A stretch of DNA of 48,723 bases from an uncultured Phocaeicola sp. GTDB lineage: Bacteria; Bacteroidota; Bacteroidia; Bacteroidales; Bacteroidaceae. Every line of letters starts with the position of its first letter. Positions within the stretch are counted from its first letter, which is position 1. The notes under the pieces were generated by a model. That model searched no databases. It saw only the letters and a program-made list of their open reading frames with translations, and had not been told where the DNA came from. The position numbers and the translations under genes were made by a program. The stretch lies in assembly GCA_948956705.1 (NCBI GenBank), contig CARCZS010000021.1, positions 1 to 48,723 of the forward strand, read 5' to 3'. Shown piece by piece: positions 1 through 8,694 of this stretch.

Positions 1-2469
1 GAAACAGGTGCATTCCAGGATGTTACTTTGCCCGCTACTTCTGACTCATTCGTAGTAGAAGCTCTGGCTCCTATCGTTAATGTTAAATTCCAAACTGCAA
101 AGTGGCAACCTGCTGCAAAGAATACTACAGAAAAAGCAAAGAAGGCATATAAGGCATTGACTGAGAAATTCACTGACCTTACCGGTATTGCTGCAAATGC
201 TACAGTAAAACAAGGTGGCGAATTGCCGATATTGGTAAATCCCGCAAATGTAGAATTGACAGATAAGTTTGATTTCTCTTTGCAACTGGCTAAAGGAAAA
301 GTTCTTGATATTGCATTGTCTAACCCTGTCAAAGGTATTGCAGACGACTGGAAAGTAAAAAATGGTGTTATGTCTAGAGCCGCTAAAACGGAAGATTGCT
401 TGTGGACATTGGACGTAGAACCTGCATACGATGAAAAGGATAAAAAATATGCAACTACTGAGAGTGAAGAAGCATCTCTAGTTATAGAAAATGAAAAGGG
501 TACAGTTGTCAAGACTGCTTTTGCATATAATGTTTCTGCAAACGAAGTGAAAGCTGACGTTACTGTACAAGCTGGAACTGTAACTTATGCTCCTACTATT
601 GATTTGACAGCTGTTGATGCTAAGACTGAGAAAGCCGGTATCATCTATGCAAATGAATACAAAGGTAAGGCTATTGTAAAACTTCGTGACCAGTTGAATA
701 TTGAACAATATGGTTTGTCTTTGGACGGAAATGTATTGACTATTGCCAATATGCCCGCCAATGTATCTAGTATTACTGTTAAATTGAATGTTATAGCACT
801 TGGTCTGAATGGTTCAGCTATTGATCAGGATATTGATGTAACTGTTAATCAGGATATTCAAGTAGCCGGTGGTTTGGAAGACAAGAATGTAACATTATCT
901 ACTGAAAAAGTTGGTGCAGCTTATACACAGAATATCCTTTGGAATGTCGCTGACTTCCAGTTTACTACTGCAACTCAGAAAAATGCATTCTTCAAAGCTG
1001 CTAAGACTATGCAGGTTTATCTGTTGGATGAAAATGGTGAAAAGCCTGAAACAGCAACATATACTTATTCTACTAAGGACAGTAATCTTAATCAGTATAA
1101 GAGTGACGGCAAAGCAACAGCTACATCATACAGTGACTTTGCTAAGTTTGGCTTTAGCTTGGATGCTGCAACATATATACCTGGAACTTATGCAATTGAA
1201 TTTGAAGCAAAAGATGGTGCTACAACTATTGTGAAGTCTGAAGCTACCATGATTGTTTCTAATCCGAAAGCAGAAGACATCTTCAAGTTAGTACCTGACT
1301 TTACTACAGCCGGTGTATTGCAGGTTATCGGTGACTATGCAAGCGTACCTAATAAGGTAGTTTACAATCTGGGAGACGGTATCTTGGTTCCTGATTTCGC
1401 TGATAACACTTCAGTAACTTATATCGACTTGGATCACAAAGCTTGGGTAGATGCTATGGGTGCTAATACTGAAATGGGTGCAGAAGACTGGATTACTAAT
1501 AACCAGTTGAATGTATACCAGAATGCTTGGAAGGGTGCTAATACTCCTGATAACCAATATATGCTGAACAAGGACCGCAATATCCGCGCTACTTATAAAT
1601 TGTATGGCAATGCTGAAAACACTATTAACTATGACTTCAAGGTTATCGTTAAGAGTTCAGTTTATACAAAAGACGGTTCTAACGTAACTGTAAAAGCTAT
1701 TACCGGTAACTTCGGTAAAACAGTTGATATGACTTCTAATATCTCTGCTGTTTATGCTTTGGGTATCAACAAGGGTAAGGCTCTGACATTATTCGGAAAC
1801 GCAGGCGGTTCTACTCAGAAAGACGTTACTGACTATAACGCTCCTGAGAAAGATGCTGCCGGAAAGTATGTAGTGGATGCTAATGCTACTCCTATCGAAA
1901 TTGCGAAGGCTGACTTGATCAAGTTCGGTATGACTGTTGATGCTTATACCGCATTGAAAGACGAGAAGTTCTTCTTGACTGTTGCAAACAATGATGTAAC
2001 AGTAGGAAGCGAGACCAGCACTTTGATGGGCTGGGAAACTATCATGACTGAGGTTAACAAGTATTATACTTATAACAACGGAGTATGGGGTGACAAGTCA
2101 GGTTTGACAGCAGACGAGAAAGCTGCAAGAGACGCCAGTGCTGAAGTTGCTTTGTTCAAAGCTTATAATGCTAAGTTAGCATACGCTACCAAGAAAGAAA
2201 CAGTAACAACTGATGAAAAGAAAGCTTCAGATGAAATCAAGTCTGTAGAATTTGCATGGGACGATGCTAAATTGGCTGATAAATTTGTATCAAGTGTAGC
2301 TACTGACGGTGCTATTGCTGATGGTAAGTTTACAGCTAAAGCAGAAAGTGACATCAAAGCATCTGATTTGGTTAATGGTAAAGCTGAACTGAAAGTAAAC
2401 ATGAAGGTTACAGATAAGTGGGGTATGGTAATGACCAAGACTTATACTGTCACTCTGACAAAAAAATAA
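1..2469 (+). CDS. large secreted/surface protein, 3' part only (5' end outside window)
   Basis: The frame is open from the first base of the window to a TAA at 2467-2469, so the gene starts upstream; the TTG at 28 is not a credible start. About 822 residues are visible. They are rich in Ala, Lys, Thr, Val and Asp, have almost no cysteine and no membrane segment, and look like a chain of beta-sandwich modules with repeated stretches such as VTVKAITGNFGKTVDM. The protein ends in YTVTLTKK and has no obvious sorting domain. I do not recognise the family. A surface-array or adhesin-like role is possible but inferred only from composition and size. A strong terminator follows directly. Confidence 0.8.
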   Translation, partial: ETGAFQDVTLPATSDSFVVEALAPIVNVKFQTAKWQPAAKNTTEKAKKAYKALTEKFTDLTGIAANATVKQGGELPILVNPANVELTDKFDFSLQLAKGKVLDIALSNPVKGIADDWKVKNGVMSRAAKTEDCLWTLDVEPAYDEKDKKYATTESEEASLVIENEKGTVVKTAFAYNVSANEVKADVTVQAGTVTYAPTIDLTAVDAKTEKAGIIYANEYKGKAIVKLRDQLNIEQYGLSLDGNVLTIANMPANVSSITVKLNVIALGLNGSAIDQDIDVTVNQDIQVAGGLEDKNVTLSTEKVGAAYTQNILWNVADFQFTTATQKNAFFKAAKTMQVYLLDENGEKPETATYTYSTKDSNLNQYKSDGKATATSYSDFAKFGFSLDAATYIPGTYAIEFEAKDGATTIVKSEATMIVSNPKAEDIFKLVPDFTTAGVLQVIGDYASVPNKVVYNLGDGILVPDFADNTSVTYIDLDHKAWVDAMGANTEMGAEDWITNNQLNVYQNAWKGANTPDNQYMLNKDRNIRATYKLYGNAENTINYDFKVIVKSSVYTKDGSNVTVKAITGNFGKTVDMTSNISAVYALGINKGKALTLFGNAGGSTQKDVTDYNAPEKDAAGKYVVDANATPIEIAKADLIKFGMTVDAYTALKDEKFFLTVANNDVTVGSETSTLMGWETIMTEVNKYYTYNNGVWGDKSGLTADEKAARDASAEVALFKAYNAKLAYATKKETVTTDEKKASDEIKSVEFAWDDAKLADKFVSSVATDGAIADGKFTAKAESDIKASDLVNGKAELKVNMKVTDKWGMVMTKTYTVTLTKK

Positions 2470-2546
2470 TCAACCTATAAAGTAAAAGCTCGCTTCCCCT
2501 TCGTGAGAAGCAGCTTCTACCCAAAGTAGAAATTATAAACTCTTTC

Positions 2547-2600
2547 AAGCGGGGAAAGAAAACACTTCCTATCAACGGAGTGGTTCTTTCCCCGCTTTCT
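2547..2600 (+). terminator. Rho-independent terminator of the surface protein gene
   Basis: A perfect 14-bp stem (AAGCGGGGAAAGAA at 2547-2560 with its complement at 2584-2597) is followed by a short T-rich stretch. The 23-nt loop can add a further CACT/AGTG pairing. A smaller hairpin, TTCTAC/GTAGAA at 2515-2531, lies just upstream. This separates the surface protein from the ATP-grasp genes. Confidence 0.85.
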
Positions 2601-2741
2601 TATATATTACTGATTATAAATGCTTTCATACTAAAAAAGATAGTATATCTATTTAAATATCTCAGCAAAGAAATGGAATGCTTAACTATTCTTTTGTAAG
2701 CATGAAATAGGTATTTAATCAAGAAAAGACGAGTGAAAAAC

Positions 2742-3713
2742 ATGAAACAATTAAATAAAAAACGCATACTGGTTAAAATACTGGAAGAACTATCGACGGA
2801 GATGAGATTTGAAGTACAATTCCTATCAGAAGATTGGATTACTATAATAAAGAGGCAAAATAAAGTTGGCTACATTTATGGATATGAATGGGGAATCAAT
2901 TCATCAACAGCCCAATTGCTAGCCAAAGATAAAGAAGCAACTTATGAAATACTATCACGCAACCATATCAATGCAATAGAACATAAATTATTTTTCAATT
3001 ACAATTGGCAAGCCAAATATATAGGACAGAAGGGATGCTGGGCTGAAATAATGAAATATGTTCAGAAGTGCCAATCAGACGGTAATTATAGGATAGTATG
3101 TAAGCCCAATAAAGGTACCGGAGGTAATGATGTCAGTCGAATATCCAATCAATGGGAGCTGGAAAGTACAGTCCAGAAAATGTTTAGCAAATATCATGAT
3201 CTTTGCTTGTGCCCTTTTTATAATATAGAAAATGAATATAGGGTTATATTTCTAAACGGAAAGAGTTTATTGTTATATGCAAAAGAAAGGCCTTATATTG
3301 TAGGTAATGGTAAAGATACTTTAGCAACTTTGGTAATTGCAAAGTATAAAGAACAAGGACTTTCATATTTAAATGATTTGCTTGAAAAACTTGAACTAAT
3401 TGTACCGAAAGGCGAGAAAGTTGTCATGTCATGGAAACATAATTTAGGTAACGGAGCGAATGCAATAATAATAGAAGATGAATCTTTGAAAGCTAAATTG
3501 GCAGAGTTTGTGAAATTAGCCGCTGATGCACTAGACATAAAATTTGCATCTATTGATATTGTGGTATCCAATGGAACATATTATATTATGGAAGTGAACT
3601 CAGGAATAATGATTGAAAACTTTGCAGCGCAACAGCCGAATGGTAGATATAATTATTATGAGATAACAAAAGATATTTATAGATTGGCGGTAACAACATT
3701 GCTTGAACAATAA
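2742..3713 (+). CDS. ATP-grasp domain protein (first of a tandem pair)
   Basis: A protein of about 323 residues. After a roughly 60-residue N-terminal part comes an ATP-grasp core: KDKEATYEILSRN helix, KPNKGTGGNDV nucleotide-binding loop, the ENEYRVIFLNGK strand pair, and the metal-binding end FASIDIV...YIMEVNSG. This resembles the ATP-grasp half of cyanophycin synthetase or GshF-type carboxylate-amine ligases, but no glutamate-ligase or Mur-ligase domain is attached. An in-frame GTG at 2733 would add three residues; I prefer the ATG at 2742. The second ATP-grasp gene starts 14 nt after the stop, so the two are probably co-transcribed. The substrate is unknown. Confidence 0.85.
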   Translation: MKQLNKKRILVKILEELSTEMRFEVQFLSEDWITIIKRQNKVGYIYGYEWGINSSTAQLLAKDKEATYEILSRNHINAIEHKLFFNYNWQAKYIGQKGCWAEIMKYVQKCQSDGNYRIVCKPNKGTGGNDVSRISNQWELESTVQKMFSKYHDLCLCPFYNIENEYRVIFLNGKSLLLYAKERPYIVGNGKDTLATLVIAKYKEQGLSYLNDLLEKLELIVPKGEKVVMSWKHNLGNGANAIIIEDESLKAKLAEFVKLAADALDIKFASIDIVVSNGTYYIMEVNSGIMIENFAAQQPNGRYNYYEITKDIYRLAVTTLLEQ

Positions 3714-3727
3714 AAATAACCTTAAGT

Positions 3728-4726
3728 ATGGACAATGAAGATATAGCTCACCTTATAGCAAGATTAGCTCCTCAGATAGGAGCTAGTATCATTATGGAGC
3801 CTGTATATCAAAGGTTTGGAATGATTATTTTTCAGAATGGCAAACGTGTATTCTTTAAACACAACCAACTTAATATCAATATGGCAAATACAGTTGCTGT
3901 TACTACTAATAAATTTGAAACCAATAATTTCTTATCACAATTAGGTTATAACGTACCCATCGGTAAGAGTTTTTCTAACCATCCATATGATGAAAAGTAT
4001 GGCCGCGGAATAAAAGATGGATGTTTATATGCACAAGAATTAGGTTTTCCTGTCATTTTGAAACCCAATAATAAAAGTCAAGGAACTTTAGTCTGTAAAG
4101 TTAGCAATGTGAAGGAATTCTATGATATAGCTACAAAAATTGTAAAAAAGAGAAAAGACTTTTTATTGGTAGAAAAGTTTTATTCTAATTATGCGGATTA
4201 CAGAATAGTTGTATTGGATGGACGTGTTCTTTCAGCCTATCAGCGTATTCCTTTGACTGTTACAGGTGATGGAAAGAAAAACATTTTAGAGTTATTGAAA
4301 GAAAAGCAGAAGCATTTTAAAGAAATAGGAAGACCTGTTAAAGAAATTGATTTAAATGATTTTAGAATGATAAACCATTTAAAAAATGAAGGCAAAGACT
4401 TGAATTATGTTCCATCGGAAAAAGAAAATGTGGTGCTTTTAGATAATGCAAACTTATCTTCGGGTGGTACTGCTTTAGAATTGACAGATGAAATGGCAGA
4501 AGAGTATCGTAAGTTAGCTATTTCTATAGCCCATGACATGAATTTAGAATTATGTGGCATTGACATCTTAACTCCAACAATTAAAAAGTGGTGCAAAAAT
4601 TATATAGTTCTGGAAATCAATAGTGCACCCGGATTAGATAATTATGCCTTCATTGGTGATAAACAGAAAAAATATGTAGACTCAATCTATTTGCAAATTC
4701 TGAGATATATTGAATCTCGAAACTAA
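3728..4726 (+). CDS. ATP-grasp domain protein, cyanophycin-synthetase-like (second of a tandem pair)
   Basis: 332 residues. Motifs in order: TTNKFETNNFLSQLGYNVPIG (start of the ATP-grasp fold), FPVILKPNNKSQG (ATP-binding lysine and glycine loop), DYRIVVLDGRVLSAYQR, VTGDGKKNI, then SSGGTALELTDEM and CGIDIL...YIVLEINSAPGL with the metal-binding Glu/Asn. The middle and end closely follow the ATP-grasp half of cyanophycin synthetases. The Mur-ligase half that finishes the cyanophycin cycle is absent. Together with its neighbour it may ligate amino acids or modify a peptide or wall component; this is inference, since no substrate or precursor gene is adjacent. Confidence 0.87.
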   Translation: MDNEDIAHLIARLAPQIGASIIMEPVYQRFGMIIFQNGKRVFFKHNQLNINMANTVAVTTNKFETNNFLSQLGYNVPIGKSFSNHPYDEKYGRGIKDGCLYAQELGFPVILKPNNKSQGTLVCKVSNVKEFYDIATKIVKKRKDFLLVEKFYSNYADYRIVVLDGRVLSAYQRIPLTVTGDGKKNILELLKEKQKHFKEIGRPVKEIDLNDFRMINHLKNEGKDLNYVPSEKENVVLLDNANLSSGGTALELTDEMAEEYRKLAISIAHDMNLELCGIDILTPTIKKWCKNYIVLEINSAPGLDNYAFIGDKQKKYVDSIYLQILRYIESRN

Positions 4727-4866
4727 AAAATCATAGTCGCTCCTAATTGAAGGGAATATACCAGCCTAAGGTTCTAGGATTGTATAACCTTTCCCGAAAT
4801 ATCCTTGGACATGAAGCATGTAAACGTCTCTGCGATTCTATATTGCCGTTCTTTTTTTAGTTCTCA

Positions 4867-4874
4867 TATCTTTG
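4867..4874 (+). promoter_or_regulatory. -7 promoter element before the IS66 remnant
   Basis: TATCTTTG matches the Bacteroidota -7 consensus TAnnTTTG, 22 nt before the ATG at 4897. It is preceded by a T-rich run. No clear -33 TTTG is visible. Confidence 0.55.
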
Positions 4875-4896
4875 CAATGTATAAAAACGAAGCATT

Positions 4897-5301
4897 ATGG
4901 ATTTAAAAGAAAACAGATTTGGAAGCACTTGGAAACGTTTCCTTGAAGTATTAAAAGTAGACTACCATTGTTCTTTAGCGGATGTCTGCCGCGAGCGGCA
5001 TACGACTTTCGGAGGTATGAGTTCGTGGATGTCCAGACATGGCTATAGCGTCAAACAAGCCAGGGAAGATGTGGTCCGTGATTATTATGGGGGCGTTGAA
5101 CCCTCCCTGCAGAGAACTTCCTCTCCCGGGTTCACTCAAATATCACCCTCCATGTTGCCGGAAGAGGAGTTTGGCCTTGCCGGGGTCACAATCACCTTTA
5201 ATAGCGGGAGCACCGTTTCAATCAAACGGGCCACACTCGGGGGTGTCATTAAAATGTTGCGTGATTACAAAAGAAAGGAGGGGGATTTATGTATTCTCTG
5301 A
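4897..5301 (+). CDS. IS66-family Orf1 (TnpA-like) accessory protein
   Basis: 134 residues. The N-terminal half has a helix-turn-helix-like layout (CSLADVCRERHTTFGGMSSWMSRHG). The C-terminal VTITFNSGSTVSIKRA, followed by an RKEGDLCIL tail, is typical of the first small protein of Bacteroidota IS66 elements. Its stop overlaps the next start by 13 nt, the usual IS66 arrangement. The element lacks a complete transposase, so this gene is probably a non-mobile relic. Confidence 0.75.
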   Translation: MDLKENRFGSTWKRFLEVLKVDYHCSLADVCRERHTTFGGMSSWMSRHGYSVKQAREDVVRDYYGGVEPSLQRTSSPGFTQISPSMLPEEEFGLAGVTITFNSGSTVSIKRATLGGVIKMLRDYKRKEGDLCIL

Positions 5302-5621
5302 CATCAGCCAACCGGTACTATCTGTACCAGGGCTTTGTCCGTATGAGCCTCGGAATTGACGGTTTATTCAAAATTATACGCTCGCAAATGAAGGGCCTGT
5401 CTCTCATTTCCGAAGATATCTTTTTGTTCTTCGGCAGCCATAAGGGGGCCGAACGGGGCACCATACTCTACACGATAGCACTCACTTGCAGGATGCATAA
5501 AGTGAATCTGTTTGACTATCTCACCGATGTGATAAACAGAACTGCCGGATGGCAACCGAACACACCACTTGAAAAATATAGGGAACTGCTTCCCGACAGA
5601 TGGAGAAAGGCTGATGAGTGA
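5289..5621 (+). pseudogene. IS66 Orf2 fused in frame to the C-terminus of TnpC by internal deletion
   Basis: 110 residues. The first ~45 (MYSLTSANRYYLYQGF, then GIDGLFKII) are the start of IS66 Orf2 (TnpB). From about residue 48, FFGSHKGAERGTILYTIA to PLEKYRELLPDRW is the extreme C-terminus of the large IS66 transposase TnpC. Everything between, including the transposase catalytic core, is missing. Both parent proteins tend to carry a similar FFxGSxK/FFGSHKG stretch, so recombination there would explain an in-frame join. It cannot be an active transposase. Confidence 0.75.
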
Positions 5622-5646
5622 AAAAGAAAACTCATCAGCCTTTTTT
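5609..5646 (+). terminator. terminator at the end of the IS66 remnant
   Basis: GGCTGATGAGT (5609-5619) pairs perfectly with ACTCATCAGCC (5630-5640) around a 10-nt A-rich loop, followed by TTTTTT. The stop codon lies inside the stem. Confidence 0.85.
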
Positions 5647-5699
5647 GGATGGCACACAGAATCGCGGAGACACTTACGATATTGCAATAAATATTACTA

Positions 5700-6839
5700 C
5701 TATTTATTGTCTTTCTTAGGTTTCAAAGTCACCACAATGACGACTGGATTGTCGTCCTCTTTTATATTTTTCAACAACCCATCCAATTCCTTTTTCCTCT
5801 CAGGCAAAAGACCGGTTGAATGACGCTTTTCTTTATCTTGCAGGAGTCCACCGACATAATAGACCATCAGTAAATGATTGTCATCACTTGTCCATGCAGG
5901 ATGGATATCATAGCCACCGGCCAGATTGTCTTTAATAGTAACATTAGTAAAGGTTTTCTTCTCTTTATCATATATTCCCAAACGAGAAATATTCTTCATT
6001 CCATAACTGACAAACAAATATTGATTTGTTTCCTTAGCCCAATAGACCGATAAGAACTGAAATCTTTTCTTTGGATCAACTTCATCAGCCGATACGTCAA
6101 TATCTTTACCGGAACAATCGAATTTATAAGCTAACTGACGTTTTTTAGGTGAGATAATCTTAAATATCACATTCTCCAATGCCGGTTTATAGAACAAACT
6201 ATTATCATAATTATACATGAAGTCACGGGAAGTCAAAATCATACCGTATTTTTTGTTCTCCTCTAAATGGCCGCGCCACTTACTTACTGTTTTGCCACTC
6301 TGACTGTCGACCATATATAACTGTATCGGATTCGCCTTGTCAGCATAATAAATGTCATTACTATACAAAATATGATTCTCGTCGAACAATCCGGCTGCTC
6401 CCATATTTAATTGGGGTGTAGGAATACTCTTCACAAACTTTCCATCAAATCCATAACAAGTCAAGGTAGTCCAGTTCTGAACATATAATAACTTGTTTTT
6501 CCAATCGCCAAAAGCAAATAAGCCCTGCAAATATTCTTCCGGGCCCTGACCTTTATTTCCAATTTTATTGAGAAACTTTCCATTCTTATCAAAATGGAAA
6601 ATGCCACTTGTAATAATATCTTCACCTGTATACTGCATGATGTAGAACTCATTATTCATTAGACAATCATCGGTCGTCTCCAAAGGCACATACCTGATAT
6701 CCGAAGCCAACTCGCTTAGCATTATCTCTTTAGGAGATTCACTGATGGCTTTTGCCAAATTAATAATCACAGGTTTTTGAGCTGAAACCGACAAAGCACA
6801 ACACAAGCATAAGAAAGAAAACAGATACTTCATATTCAT
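5700..6839 (-). CDS. 6-bladed beta-propeller protein, exported
   Basis: 379 residues with a clear signal peptide (MNMKYLFSFLCLCCALSVSAQ). The sequence that follows (I-x-LSELASDIRYVPLETTDDCLM, then IFHFDKNGKFLNKIGNKGQGPEEY) is the N-terminal signature of the Bacteroidales 6-bladed propeller family, which is common in this order and mostly of unknown function. It is the last gene of a minus-strand set behind a BlaI-type repressor and an M56 peptidase, 24 nt after the peptidase stop, so it may be part of the response they control. That link is inferred from position. Confidence 0.85.
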   Translation of the reverse strand: MNMKYLFSFLCLCCALSVSAQKPVIINLAKAISESPKEIMLSELASDIRYVPLETTDDCLMNNEFYIMQYTGEDIITSGIFHFDKNGKFLNKIGNKGQGPEEYLQGLFAFGDWKNKLLYVQNWTTLTCYGFDGKFVKSIPTPQLNMGAAGLFDENHILYSNDIYYADKANPIQLYMVDSQSGKTVSKWRGHLEENKKYGMILTSRDFMYNYDNSLFYKPALENVIFKIISPKKRQLAYKFDCSGKDIDVSADEVDPKKRFQFLSVYWAKETNQYLFVSYGMKNISRLGIYDKEKKTFTNVTIKDNLAGGYDIHPAWTSDDNHLLMVYYVGGLLQDKEKRHSTGLLPERKKELDGLLKNIKEDDNPVVIVVTLKPKKDNK

Positions 6840-6863
6840 TTTATATTAGATTAATAATGTCCT

Positions 6864-7994
6864 TCATTTTAATTCCGCTATCGATTGTAAAAGCACGTCA
6901 ATCATTAGCTCACCATTTTCTACTGCATAATCGGATACACATACTTTTTGTTTTTCATAACCGGCTGCCGAAATATAAACCGTATCCCTTTTTCCAACCG
7001 ACAACTGATAGTTGCCATTGATATCACTAATCGTTCCAAATGATTTTTGAGGAACAAATACAGAGGCAGCCACTATTTCCTGTCCAGTTTCATCCGTAAT
7101 CTTTCCTATTACCGTCACCTGCTGAAAATCTGTAGCCTCTGCACTCGATACCGGAACTGCAAATATCCAGACATACAGCAATAATAAAGGAACAAGAGCT
7201 ACTGTCCAACATTTTTGTATGCCGTGAGAAGAAGGCTTTTTCAACATGGAAAGACGCATTAATCGGGTAGAATATGCAAACGGATTAACCAAACTTTTCA
7301 TGGTTCCATATAACCAATATCGGGTAAGTGTCTCCTTATAAACATCCATTCCCGCCACATTCCCGGCATTACTATCCGCCAAAAACTCATGGTTTTCCAC
7401 CAAGTCACGTTTATACAGCCAAGCAGTAGGGTTGAACCACTGTATGATACAAAAAATATCTCCCAACAATAAATCAACGCAATGCCATTGGCGAATATGA
7501 GTCTCTTCGTGTGTAAGAATTACATTTTTATCCGCTTCTTTCATCCCTTGTGGAAGCACTATATAACGAAGGAAAGAGAAAGAAGATTGAACCATCGGTG
7601 TCTCTATCGAAACAATACCGCAAAAAACTTCTTTCGAACCGTTGCGAATACATCGGAACAACCGGAAAACAGTCCACATACGAGATAACAAAAGTACAAT
7701 AAGTCCCGAAATATAAATGAGACAGCCTATCTGACTGAAATTGACAGATTCATTGACTTTCATTTCTATACTGATGATATTGCCAATCCGAAAAGCCGTT
7801 TCCGGCAAATCAGTCTCACTGACCGTTGGCACAGCATAATATAGAGGGACAAAAGGCAGTGCTAAAGCCATAAGCATTCCCGCTAAAAGATATACCCGAT
7901 TAAATCTGAAAAAGGTATTTCCACGCAATGCCCAATGATATAAACTATAAAAAAGGGTGGTCAGCAAACAAATTTTTAAGAGTAACATCCACAT
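6864..7994 (-). CDS. BlaR1/MecR1-type M56 membrane peptidase with C-terminal carboxypeptidase-regulatory domain
   Basis: 376 residues. Membrane segments lie at about 1-22, 34-54, 88-110 and 264-283. The zinc-protease motif HEETH is at 162-166, followed by a conserved NHEFLADSNAG segment carrying the third ligand. After the last membrane segment the protein carries a CarboxypepD_reg-like beta domain (VIGKITDETGQEIVAASVFV, then GTISDINGNYQLSV) in place of the penicillin-binding sensor of BlaR1. Family role: signal-dependent proteolysis that releases a BlaI-type repressor. Here the sensing domain is the small beta fold, so a beta-lactam signal is not expected. It starts 2 nt after the repressor gene. 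Confidence 0.88.
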   Translation of the reverse strand: MWMLLLKICLLTTLFYSLYHWALRGNTFFRFNRVYLLAGMLMALALPFVPLYYAVPTVSETDLPETAFRIGNIISIEMKVNESVNFSQIGCLIYISGLIVLLLSRMWTVFRLFRCIRNGSKEVFCGIVSIETPMVQSSFSFLRYIVLPQGMKEADKNVILTHEETHIRQWHCVDLLLGDIFCIIQWFNPTAWLYKRDLVENHEFLADSNAGNVAGMDVYKETLTRYWLYGTMKSLVNPFAYSTRLMRLSMLKKPSSHGIQKCWTVALVPLLLLYVWIFAVPVSSAEATDFQQVTVIGKITDETGQEIVAASVFVPQKSFGTISDINGNYQLSVGKRDTVYISAAGYEKQKVCVSDYAVENGELMIDVLLQSIAELK

Positions 7995-7996
7995 AA

Positions 7997-8380
7997 TTAC
8001 TCCTTCCCTTTTTCATTTTCCAATTTCCGTCTGGTTTCTTCCAACAGCACATCCAACTCTTCTGCCGTCATATTACTTTCTTTGGCAAAAAAAGAAGCCA
8101 AGGATGAAAAGGAGTTATCAAAATAACGGCTGATAAAGCCAAAAAGCTGTTTGCGAGAGTACTCTTCTTTTTTAACCAAAGGATAATAAATGTAACCGCG
8201 CCCTGTACCCGGTTTATGACTGACCGCCCCTTTGTTTTCAAGAATACGAATAATAGTGGATACGGTAGTGCGTGAAGGTTTTCCTGCGTCATTCATACAC
8301 GAAAGTATATCCTGTACGGTAGCTTCCTCCAACTTCCATAAATAATGCAATATTTGTTCTTCTGCCTTTGTTAGTTCCAT
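7997..8380 (-). CDS. BlaI/MecI/CopY-family repressor
   Basis: 127 residues. N-terminal winged helix-turn-helix (LTKAEEQILHYLWKLEEATV, then SRTTVSTIIRILENKG), followed by a dimerisation half (FISRYFDNSFSSLASFFAKE), typical of BlaI regulators. Family role: a dimer binds a short palindrome and is cleaved when the partner M56 protease is triggered. The partner is the next gene. A good palindrome lies 34-53 nt upstream of the start, suggesting autoregulation. Confidence 0.9.
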   Translation of the reverse strand: MELTKAEEQILHYLWKLEEATVQDILSCMNDAGKPSRTTVSTIIRILENKGAVSHKPGTGRGYIYYPLVKKEEYSRKQLFGFISRYFDNSFSSLASFFAKESNMTAEELDVLLEETRRKLENEKGKE

Positions 8381-8413
8381 AACTTATTAGATTGATAAGT
8401 ACGAACTAAATAT

Positions 8414-8433
8414 ATGACTAAATTTTTAGTCAT
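8414..8433. promoter_or_regulatory. palindromic operator upstream of the BlaI-type repressor gene
   Basis: TGACTAAA-TT-TTTAGTCA (8415-8432), with flanking A/T extending the symmetry to 20 bp, lies 34 nt upstream of the repressor start. On the minus strand it sits just before TATATTTA, a one-mismatch version of the -7 consensus, so a bound repressor would block the promoter. The repressor being the ligand is inferred from position. Confidence 0.6.
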
Positions 8434-8694
8434 TATCATTTAAAGGCGAAAAAGAACCATTAATTAACTATATTTATAAGTTTGTTTAGAGTGTCATTAC
8501 ATATAAGACATGTTTGCATAGCGGACGGTCGTACTTTACCAACGGATGATTGAACTCCTTCACAAAACGCATCCCTATTTTTTGCATTACCCGTTCATCA
8601 TTGTTTATTCACACAAAAAAATGGAATATCGTCTTCTTTTCAATCGCGCAATACCAAGCAGGGTGTTTCTATATAAATTATATTATCAATTCTA
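8434..8694. other. intergenic stretch between the two minus-strand operons
   Basis: AT-rich, no convincing gene, separating the start of the BlaI operon from the end of the NtrC-type regulator gene. No clear terminator hairpin with a T-tract was recognised. Open frames here read through shadow sequence of the regulator. Confidence 0.5.

Noticed and set aside
2742..4726. The ATP-grasp pair as complete cyanophycin or glutathione synthetases
   Set aside because: Both lack the second catalytic domain (Mur-ligase-like or glutamate-cysteine ligase) required for those activities.
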